Both the position numbers and the translations under genes were made by a program. The notes below the pieces were generated by a model, which saw only the letters and a program-made list of their open reading frames with translations, did no database searches and had not been told where the DNA came from. A DNA stretch of 20,087 bases from Thermoprotei archaeon (lineage in GTDB: Archaea > Thermoproteota > Thermoprotei > Thermofilales > B20-G17). The DNA lies in NCBI GenBank assembly GCA_003649515.1, contig QMSC01000003.1, positions 1 through 20,087 on the forward strand. Direction: 5' to 3'. Below are positions 13,960 through 20,087 of the stretch, in pieces (position 1 is the first letter of the stretch; every line of letters starts with the position of its first letter).

Positions 13960-14322
13960 CTAAGCTTCTCCTCCACCCTTTCTACTTGAGAGTAATAGTA
14001 TGGCTTTAGCTAAATCACCCTCACACTCCTTAAGAGCCTTAACGGCCATCTCACGGGAGACTCCCGTTTGCGCTATAACTAATTCTATATCCTCCTCACT
14101 GATCTCAATTTCCTCCTCTTTTCTCACAACTTCGTGAGGCTCGCCTATTACCTGGAATATCTTTTCACCGCCCATTTTCAGGATGCTTACTCGGGGACTT
14201 TCAAATATCAGCTCTTTGTCACTTAGTATAATCCTGACCTCTCTTACGTTCTCTAGCTCGCTTATCTCGATTCCCAGGCGCTTTGATAATCTTTTTAACT
14301 CCCTCGGAGAGAGTCTTCGCAT
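13960..14322 (-). CDS. nac: Nascent polypeptide-associated complex protein (archaeal alpha-NAC)
   Basis: Protein of 120 aa. An N-terminal helical part (MRRLSPRELKRLSKRLGIEI) leads into the NAC beta-barrel domain at about 25-72 (LIFESPRVSILKMGGEKIFQVIGE). A C-terminal UBA domain follows at about 80-115 (DIELVIAQTGVSREMAVKAL). It forms homodimers that contact nascent chains at the ribosomal exit. The ATG at 14322 has AAGGA five bases upstream. An adjacent TTG would add one residue. The start lies inside the preceding gene, so the first 104 bp are read in two frames. It sits in the alaS operon. Confidence 0.95.
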   Translation of the reverse strand: MRRLSPRELKRLSKRLGIEISELENVREVRIILSDKELIFESPRVSILKMGGEKIFQVIGEPHEVVRKEEEIEISEEDIELVIAQTGVSREMAVKALKECEGDLAKAILLLSSRKGGGEA

Positions 14323-15025
14323 CAAATTCCTTCAACCTCTCCCTTATTAGGCGGCGTATGCTTATTATGTTTTCCTTAGCACTTGCGTGACGTAGCGCTA
14401 TTATGCCTCCAATATCACATATCTTAAGTGCCCGTGAGATTATATAGGAATCTCCCGAGACTATAACGCCGCTTTCCTCAATAACGGTTTTATCGGCTTT
14501 TTGAACTGTGAGAGCGGTACCCTGGATACCATGGTTTTTCATTAACTCACGCGTATACCCCGCAAGTATACCGCTACGGCTCACCGGTGCATCGTATACG
14601 ATGAGGATAGTATTATTCTCCGTCAACGAGAGGTCTTTAAGATCGCTGAGGAATATCTCTAATGCGCGATAGTAATTGTCGTCTAATTTTATTTTTTGGA
14701 ATGCTGAGGATAGGTCTCGAACGAAAGTATCCTCGCATATTATTAGAGTTTCTCCTCGAATTGCGCTTCTTATAACGGTAAGAACATTGAATCCATCTAC
14801 GAGTATCTTTGAATTGCGTATGGAGTTTAGCAGGACCTTTTTTGCTAGCCTATTTCTAATGTCCTCATCAGAGAAAACAGACCTATACAGGAAAACCTTT
14901 TCCACCCTCGTTAACCGGTATCTTTCCTCTATTATGCGTAGGGCCTGCTGCCTACGGTAGCCGCGATTTAGAAGAAACTTATAATCTAGCAGGGCATCTA
15001 AAACCCTCTCATCCGGTTTAAACAT
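14219..15025 (-). CDS. DUF434-type protein with PIN/NYN-like domain
   Basis: Protein of 268 aa, uncharacterised. Residues 1-60 form a helical domain resembling DUF434 (FKPDERVLDALLDYKFLLNRG). From about 70 the pattern looks like a PIN/NYN nuclease. ILVDGFNVL (D77, N80) is followed by a beta strand with D145 (LIVYDAP), then D178 (VQKADK) and D192 (IVSGDSYIISRA). The nuclease idea is inference from these acidic positions. The ATG at 15025 overlaps the alaS stop as TAATG, implying coupled translation. An in-frame TTG lies 18 bp upstream. The basic C-terminal tail (RDKRARERKRG) overlaps the start of NAC by 104 bp. RNA processing or quality control would fit the context but is not shown. Confidence 0.75.
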   Translation of the reverse strand: MFKPDERVLDALLDYKFLLNRGYRRQQALRIIEERYRLTRVEKVFLYRSVFSDEDIRNRLAKKVLLNSIRNSKILVDGFNVLTVIRSAIRGETLIICEDTFVRDLSSAFQKIKLDDNYYRALEIFLSDLKDLSLTENNTILIVYDAPVSRSGILAGYTRELMKNHGIQGTALTVQKADKTVIEESGVIVSGDSYIISRALKICDIGGIIALRHASAKENIISIRRLIRERLKEFDAKTLSEGVKKIIKAPGNRDKRARERKRGQDYTK

Positions 15026-17793
15026 TATCCCTTCTCTAAACAATTTCTAAGCACCGCTATTAAAATCTCTACTATCTTTTTGGGGGCCATGGGGGCTAGG
15101 CGACCTTGAAGGAAATGTCTCCTCCCCCCTCCAACAACGCGTATACTTCTCTCGGTCAGCTTTTCTCTAATGATGTCAGCCGTAATGCTACTCAGAACTT
15201 CCTCCCCTAAAGCTACTATGAACTCTGCCATAGGGAGTTTATCATTGTACAGGAACGCGATCGTATTCCCGTATTGATCTCTAATTTTAAACGCTATCTC
15301 CCTCAGATCTTCTAGACTATATCGATCCCCATTGTACTGTTTCACTATGATTCGGAAAGGCCCTAATTTTTCGGCTTGGTTCACTAGGCTTTCGACTTCC
15401 ATCGCTACGAGTTCTCCTTTAAGCTCTGAAACTTTCTCTCTAAGCGCCTTTATCTCGCTTACAAGCTCCTGAACCTTTGCATCCAGCTTTTCGGTATCAA
15501 CACTTAGTATTCTTGAAAGATTTCTCAGCTTAATATCCATGTCTTGTATGTACTTTACAGCGGCTTCGCCGACAACGAATTCCAAGCGCTCTACGCCGTC
15601 CTGAATCCGTTCTGAGCGAACTATTTTTACCAGTCCTATTTCACCCGTTCTCGTACAGTGTAATCCTCCACAAGCCTCTACGTCCCAGCCATCTACCTCA
15701 ACTATTCTTAAAACCTTCTCTGACACAACTCCGCCTTGATACAGGACAAAACCATATTTTTGTTCGGCCTTGTTCCTATCCATGTAATATATGTTCACCT
15801 CTCTGTTCTCGAGAACGACTCTGTTCGTTTCTCTCTCTATCTCCAATATATCTTTCTCGCTCAGCCTCCTATAGAACGTTATATCAAGTCGCCCTCTATC
15901 CTCACTTTTATGAGCACCAGCTTGCCAAACGTGTTTTCCTAGAAGCTTCCTGGCAGCACCTAAGACCACGTGTGTTGCAGTATGTGCACGCATTATCGCT
16001 CGGCGCCGTGCTTGGTCTATTACGCAAGTCACTTCTGAGCCTTCATACGGCTTTCCACGCTGATTCTCACATATGTGAATTATTACATTGTTGATCTTTT
16101 TAACATCGACGACACGAGCCTCAAAGTTCTCGCCGCGCAGCAAGCCTCTATCGGACTCAGCACCACCACCTTCAGGATAAAATATCGTTTTGTCGAGGAC
16201 TACTATCCTCCCTCCATCGAGCACCTTCAGAATCTTGGCCTTGAGTTCAGTTTCTTCCGGTAACTCGTAGTAGGTCGTTTCCGTGGGAGGCAACTCCTTG
16301 AGCTTTTCTTTCAAATTTTCTAACCACTTTTCCTCGCGCGGAACTGTTATTGCCGTTTCATGTCTCTTGGCAAGACGTGAGTAGAAGTCTTCAGGGATGT
16401 CTATCACTACACCCTCTCTAGACAGTGTTTCCCTGACTATTTCGGGGGGAATTCCATGCGAATCATACAATTCTACCAGGTCATCATAGCTCACCGCCCG
16501 CTTACCTCTCCTTCCTAAAACCTTTCGCTTAACTACAAGTTTTCCCCTTTCTATAAGTCGCTTAAATTTCTCAGCTTCTATGCTGAGTATTTCAGCAACT
16601 ACGTCCCGTACCTCTAGATATTCTGGAAAGTCCCTTCTCCACTTCTCGATCTGCAAATCCACGATGTGTACTAAGTCGAAGGGTAAGTCCAGCAGTAAAA
16701 TATCCTTGAGGCATCGACGTATGACTAACCTGGCTAAATATCCTTCTCCGCTATTTGATGGCACGATTCCATCGCCTAACATGAACATTAATGCTCTTGC
16801 ATGGTCAAGGAGGCGATAGATAACTTCGTAGGGTCTCAGCAAATTCTCGAACTCCTCTAATTCGTAGCCGTACTTGGAGGCAAGTTTCGTCTTTACCTCT
16901 CGCTCAATCTCTGGGATATCTATATCGAATTTTCCAGCATACTTTGAAATGTCCTCTAACATTTTCTTCTCTAACTTCTCAACACCCGCTTTCTTCCTCA
17001 AAACTTCTACTAGGTCACCGAAAAGTGCATCATATACTGTTGGAGCGCCTGTAAGCAGCCAGAATATTCTCTCTAATCCATACCCCGTATCAACTATGTA
17101 ATTCCTCATGGGATGTATTTTGTTGTCGATGACCTTATAGTGCATAAACACTAGCGTTGCAACCTCTAGCCCTTTTATTATCACTTCAAAGTCCTCTCCT
17201 GCGTTGCCTCCACCGCTCCACCAGTCTTCTATATAGGTAATTTCCTCTCGAGGTATTCCAAGCTCGCGGGTGAAGAACTCGTAGCTGTATCTCACAGTTT
17301 CATTATTCCAGTATGTCGAAATCTTTCCGAAATTAAAGGCATGATGGGCCATCATTTCAAAAGTTGTTAGGTGCCGTCCAGTTCTTCCAACTTTTTCTAT
17401 ATCCGTAAGCCTTATGCAGGGCTGAGATATGGTGAGGGGGTTTGCGGGTGGAGGGACGATTCCTTCAGTCACCCACGGTTGGAAGTCGTAGATCGAGGCA
17501 CCTACTAGGTATACGTCTTCTCTCCACCTTGCAACAACGGGATATCTCTTGACTCTGACATGTCCATGACGCTCGAAGAACTGGAGGAATTTTTCTCTAA
17601 TATGGCTAAGGCTTAGTGAAGGATTTAAAGGATGTCCTATGAACGTATACTCTCCGCAAGGTTGGTCTGTGCATACGTCCTGTTCCGGATCAAGAGTCCA
17701 GAAATACCTCCCGCATTTTATGCATTTCTTCCTGATGAACCCTTCTTCCTTAAAGAGCTCTATCTCGTAAAGGCCGCGTTTAGAACCTTCCAA
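15025..17793 (-). CDS. alaS: Alanyl-tRNA synthetase (archaeal type)
   Basis: Class II enzyme of 922 aa that charges tRNA-Ala. An archaeal N-terminal zinc module has C24, C27, C41 and C46 (CIKCGRYFW onward). The catalytic core is about 60-370, with motif-2 region RTGRHLTTFEMMAHHAF. Mid-protein helices recognise the G3-U70 pair. The editing domain has H604/H608 (HTATH) and C708/H712 (CGGLHC), so mischarged Ser and Gly can be cleared. A coiled coil (about 755-800) and the C-Ala domain (VVGGGRRHFLQGRL) close the protein. The start is TTG at 17793, consistent with archaeal relatives and preceded by GGTGGTGG. The stop overlaps the next gene. Its substrate tRNA-Ala is encoded at 3652-3724. Confidence 0.98.
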   Translation of the reverse strand: MEGSKRGLYEIELFKEEGFIRKKCIKCGRYFWTLDPEQDVCTDQPCGEYTFIGHPLNPSLSLSHIREKFLQFFERHGHVRVKRYPVVARWREDVYLVGASIYDFQPWVTEGIVPPPANPLTISQPCIRLTDIEKVGRTGRHLTTFEMMAHHAFNFGKISTYWNNETVRYSYEFFTRELGIPREEITYIEDWWSGGGNAGEDFEVIIKGLEVATLVFMHYKVIDNKIHPMRNYIVDTGYGLERIFWLLTGAPTVYDALFGDLVEVLRKKAGVEKLEKKMLEDISKYAGKFDIDIPEIEREVKTKLASKYGYELEEFENLLRPYEVIYRLLDHARALMFMLGDGIVPSNSGEGYLARLVIRRCLKDILLLDLPFDLVHIVDLQIEKWRRDFPEYLEVRDVVAEILSIEAEKFKRLIERGKLVVKRKVLGRRGKRAVSYDDLVELYDSHGIPPEIVRETLSREGVVIDIPEDFYSRLAKRHETAITVPREEKWLENLKEKLKELPPTETTYYELPEETELKAKILKVLDGGRIVVLDKTIFYPEGGGAESDRGLLRGENFEARVVDVKKINNVIIHICENQRGKPYEGSEVTCVIDQARRRAIMRAHTATHVVLGAARKLLGKHVWQAGAHKSEDRGRLDITFYRRLSEKDILEIERETNRVVLENREVNIYYMDRNKAEQKYGFVLYQGGVVSEKVLRIVEVDGWDVEACGGLHCTRTGEIGLVKIVRSERIQDGVERLEFVVGEAAVKYIQDMDIKLRNLSRILSVDTEKLDAKVQELVSEIKALREKVSELKGELVAMEVESLVNQAEKLGPFRIIVKQYNGDRYSLEDLREIAFKIRDQYGNTIAFLYNDKLPMAEFIVALGEEVLSSITADIIREKLTERSIRVVGGGRRHFLQGRLAPMAPKKIVEILIAVLRNCLEKG

Positions 17794-18125
17794 AATTAAT
17801 CCACCACCAATTTCACGAATATGTTATTTAAAGTAATCTTCTTTAAATCTCTAGTTTTTCTAGAAAAGGGAAAAGGAGAGCCAATCAATGCCTCTGATTA
17901 TTTCAGACTCCGTTTTAGCTATGAGTATGAGGTCTTACTAAACTCCCATATTTTTATCGAATCTAGATTTTCTGAAGGCTTATCAATCCTAGACCTTATC
18001 GGTTTAGCGATTTCAACAAGATCGGTACGCTAAAGACACGTAAATCTGCGCACAACGGTAATTCACACCATAGCCTTAAAGGAGTTCAAAAGATGTGGGA
18101 GGTCATAATTTGATGAACTATATGC
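17794..18125. other. Spacer between L10 and alaS; no L12 gene
   Basis: This 332-bp region contains the alaS promoter. I looked for ribosomal L12/P1 on the minus strand, where it normally follows L10, and found no acidic Ala/Glu-rich frame in any reading. A 70-codon plus-strand frame (17821-18033) has no recognisable family and covers the alaS TATA box, so I do not call it. Two tiny plus-strand frames with good ribosome-binding sites lie at 18093-18113 and 18113-18148. Confidence 0.6.
17825..17833 (-). promoter_or_regulatory. TATA box of alaS operon
   Basis: Minus-strand CTTTAAATA predicts transcription start near 17803, about 10 nt before the TTG start of alaS. It would drive alaS, the PIN-like protein, NAC and the lipid synthase. 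Confidence 0.55.
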
Positions 18126-19001
18126 TCAGCCTAAACGGTCCTTTATGAGGTTATATATTTGTGTAGCTGTAGCTACAGCTTTAGCAAGGCTGAGCTGTAA
18201 ACCTTCCTTTATGGGTAATGCGGCATTTAGGGCAAGGGATAGGCTTTCATTCTGGGCTTTAGCAAGGATGTAAGGTATGGTTTCTTTTAGTGGATAGACT
18301 GCATTGATCGCTAAGTTCAGCGATTCAGTTGCGGCTTTCGAAATGGTTTCCTTATACTCGTCTAAGTTCAGCGAGAGTTCTTCTTCCGAGATAACTACTT
18401 TGTCCGTATATGCGGCCTTTACCCTTAACCCTACCTCTATGGGCTTGATATCAAGTTTTTTCAGCAATTCCGCTAGTTCTGCCGTTATAACCTCACCCTT
18501 TTTAGCGATCAATGTGTCTTTTTCGACCCATATGCTTCCCTCCTGAATTCGCGTAGGTACTCTTAACTTGCTGAAAATGCTAAGTATAGGTCCTGGAGGC
18601 AGGTTAGTATTACCGGCTGAGAGGATAATGTCTGATTGCGCTATGTCTCCCGCCTTAGCTTCCCGCGCTATCTTATTTTTATCGAAAAATAGCTTCAACT
18701 GGAACGGGTTAAGTGTAGTAAATATCATCGCGTTGCTCCCCGTTAAGTACTTTGATAATTTTTCAATATTGGGAAGACCGCTCTCCTTCAAGGCCCTTTG
18801 AGCTAGGCGATTTTTCACTACGCGTAGGATGTCTCCTCTCTCCCTTAACTTAGCCCTTATCTCATGTAGAACGGGAGCTGTCACAAAGGTTATATCAGCT
18901 ATGGCTATGGTGGGGTATTTTTTCACTAAATCCTTCAGAAGCTTAACCTGCTTTTTCTTCCATTCTGGAATAGGCTTTTGTCTCAAGTACTGAATTGACA
19001 T
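18126..19001 (-). CDS. rpl10: Ribosomal protein L10 (P0, uL10), tail-less form
   Basis: Stalk base protein of 291 aa that binds 23S rRNA and carries L12 dimers. The N-terminal rRNA-binding domain (about 1-105) contains KNRLAQRALKESG. The inserted archaeal/eukaryal domain is about 106-185, followed by IKPIEVGLRVKAAY. The C-terminal spine shows two near-identical 17-residue units at 226-242 (ESLNLAINAVYPLKETI) and 252-268 (ESLSLALNAALPIKEGL), spaced 26 residues apart, which are likely L12-dimer sites. It ends at KDRLG, without the acidic P-type tail of about 50 residues usual in archaeal P0. The ATG at 19001 follows the L1 stop by 1 nt. The region after the stop shows no tail in another frame. 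Confidence 0.94.
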   Translation of the reverse strand: MSIQYLRQKPIPEWKKKQVKLLKDLVKKYPTIAIADITFVTAPVLHEIRAKLRERGDILRVVKNRLAQRALKESGLPNIEKLSKYLTGSNAMIFTTLNPFQLKLFFDKNKIAREAKAGDIAQSDIILSAGNTNLPPGPILSIFSKLRVPTRIQEGSIWVEKDTLIAKKGEVITAELAELLKKLDIKPIEVGLRVKAAYTDKVVISEEELSLNLDEYKETISKAATESLNLAINAVYPLKETIPYILAKAQNESLSLALNAALPIKEGLQLSLAKAVATATQIYNLIKDRLG

Positions 19002-19002
19002 T

Positions 19003-19653
19003 TTACTTCACCCTCACGCTTGGACCCATTGTTAATTTCACGTATACTCTATCTAGGTTTTGGGCGAGATTGTACTTTGAGCCTAGAGTTTCTAATACCC
19101 TCAAAGCGTTTTCCGCTATTTCCTCATCGGGTTGTGACTCTAACCCTATCCAGCACATTGCTTGAGGCTGGTTCCTGATCTTTAGCATTTTAGAGTTCTT
19201 AAACCTATTTATAAACGCTTTCACGTCAACACTTGGTGGAAGCACTAGTGGTATCTTTCCTCGAGGACCCAGATACCTGCCCAGTATCCTACCTACATGT
19301 GCCATCAGATCTGGTTGTGCAAGGAAGAAGTCGTACTCTGAGACCAATTTCTTAGCAGCTTTCTTATCCCCCGCTAAAGCGTTAAGATCTTCTCTCGAGA
19401 GTACTAGATCGGCACCAGCATCCTTAGCTTTTAAGGCGAGATCCCCTGTCGCGAACACGCAGACTTTAGATTTCTTCTCAGGGGGTACATGAGGCATATA
19501 TATTGGCGTTAGTAGCCTATTTTCAGGTCTCTTCAGATCGATGTCCTTTAACTTTACAATTAGCTCTACGCTTTGAGCGAAGTTCCTTTTCTTGGACCTT
19601 CTCTTAGCCTCATTGATAGCTTTTAGGAAGACTTCCTTACTTGGAACGCTCAT
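19003..19653 (-). CDS. rpl1: Ribosomal protein L1 (uL1)
   Basis: Protein of 216 aa, standard archaeal length, and the two-domain stalk protein at the E site. Hallmarks are RNFAQSVELIVKLKDIDLKRPENR at the start, split here as RNFAQSVELIVKL then DIDLKRPEN, then FLAQPDLM, LGRYLGPRGKIPLVLP and the C-terminal VKLTMGPSVRVK. In archaea L1 also represses its own mRNA by binding a mimic of its rRNA site. I did not find such a mimic in the visible part of the operon. The ATG at 19653 overlaps the L11 stop as ATGA, and L10 follows after 1 nt, so the three genes form one operon. Confidence 0.97.
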   Translation of the reverse strand: MSVPSKEVFLKAINEAKRRSKKRNFAQSVELIVKLKDIDLKRPENRLLTPIYMPHVPPEKKSKVCVFATGDLALKAKDAGADLVLSREDLNALAGDKKAAKKLVSEYDFFLAQPDLMAHVGRILGRYLGPRGKIPLVLPPSVDVKAFINRFKNSKMLKIRNQPQAMCWIGLESQPDEEIAENALRVLETLGSKYNLAQNLDRVYVKLTMGPSVRVK

Positions 19654-20087
19654 TTAGACGACACCCACTCCTTCTCGTACTTTGACAGTAACTCGTCATA
19701 GACCCCTTCATCTATTTCACGTTGAACGACTTTTGGGTGTTTCCCATTCACTGTAACTCCCATGCTTACGCAGGTTCCCAGCACTTGCTTCACCGCACTT
19801 TTAAGAGTTTTTGACTTAAGATCCTGTTTTTTGAGTAAAGCAATTTTTATAATCATTTCGAGCGACAAGTCTCCAATGTCCTCACGGCCTGGTTGATGGG
19901 CTCCTTTCTCTATCTTTAACTCCTTTATTATGAGGGCGACTGTTGTAGGTACTCCGACCTCAACCTCGAATGCTTTCTCTTCGAGATCTACAGTTACCTT
20001 TACTGGTACTCTCATACCTCTGAATTCCGAGGTCAGTTCGTTTATCCTATTTACGACGGCCATTACGTTTATTCCGAGAGGGCCCAG
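19650..20087 (-). CDS. rpl11: Ribosomal protein L11 (uL11), N-terminus cut by window edge
   Basis: The C-terminal 145 residues of uL11, which binds the GTPase-associated centre of 23S rRNA. A methionine at 20063 could be mistaken for a start, but the frame stays open to the window edge and reads LGPLGINVMAVV. That is the conserved LGPLGIN segment near residue 25-30 of archaeal L11, so the true start lies beyond 20087. MRVPVKVTVDLEEK, IKELKIEKGAHQPG and the rRNA-binding LGTCVSMGVTVNGKHPK are recognisable. First visible gene of the L11-L1-L10 operon. Confidence 0.97.
   Translation of the reverse strand: MGPLGINVMAVVNRINELTSEFRGMRVPVKVTVDLEEKAFEVEVGVPTTVALIIKELKIEKGAHQPGREDIGDLSLEMIIKIALLKKQDLKSKTLKSAVKQVLGTCVSMGVTVNGKHPKVVQREIDEGVYDELLSKYEKEWVSSK

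Noticed and set aside
17821..18033. 70-codon plus-strand frame in the L10-alaS gap
   Set aside because: No ribosome-binding site, no recognisable domain, low-complexity start, and it overlaps the alaS TATA box.
20061..20063. ATG as the start of L11
   Set aside because: The frame continues upstream through the conserved LGPLGIN segment to the window edge, so this methionine is internal.
1..20087. CRISPR arrays, insertion sequences, integrase or attachment sites near the tRNA genes, rRNA genes
   Set aside because: I scanned for spaced direct repeats, transposase or integrase motifs and duplicated tRNA ends and saw none. The shared acceptor ends of the two tRNA-Ser genes are explained by both being serine tRNAs.

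Overview
This window reads as chromosomal DNA of an archaeon, probably a thermophile of the Thermoproteota/TACK side. The evidence is an archaeal histone, a thermosome, eukaryote-like ribosomal proteins (L37e, S17e, P0-type L10), an LSm protein, an archaeal NAC, the FttA/aCPSF1 termination nuclease, a single proteasome beta subunit, an archaeal-type AlaRS, a tRNA intron with a bulge-helix-bulge motif, and TATA-type promoters with short leaders. The lineage cannot be resolved further by eye. No insertion sequence, prophage, CRISPR array or rRNA was seen, and gene density is very high.

Layout. 1-600: three tRNA genes, Ser(CGA, with intron) and Ser(GCT) on minus, Pro(CGG) on plus. 608-3366: an SbcD-related phosphoesterase (-) divergent from a SWIM zinc-finger protein (+), then an ABC exporter pair (-) whose permease is unusually small. 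3652-4302: tRNA-Ala(GGC) and an LSm/L37e operon (-). 4394-8166: a pre-PUA/PUA protein (+), the psmB/fttA pair (-), and a UPF0179 cysteine-rich protein (+) that lacks a normal start codon. 8135-9193: an S17e/FKBP operon (-). 9299-13366: histone, thermosome, then a SAM hydroxide adenosyltransferase/RtcA operon (+). 13352-15025: CDP-alcohol phosphatidyltransferase, NAC and a DUF434-type PIN-like protein (-), all following alaS (15025-17793, -). 18126-20087: L10, L1 and partial L11 (-), running off the right edge.

Functionally this is an information-processing and protein-quality-control neighbourhood: tRNA charging, ribosomal proteins, nascent-chain and folding factors (NAC, FKBP, thermosome), degradation (proteasome), and RNA processing or termination (LSm, FttA, RtcA, PIN-like protein). 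One lipid headgroup enzyme and one exporter sit among them. Several convergent pairs overlap or lie 14 bp apart, so transcripts must end inside opposing genes.

I found no clear new multi-gene system. The items most worth checking are the apparent AUU/AUA start of the UPF0179 gene, the PIN-like fold of the alaS-coupled protein and its 104-nt overlap with NAC, the tail-less L10 with no L12 beside it, the minimal FtsX-type permease, and the tailed histone.
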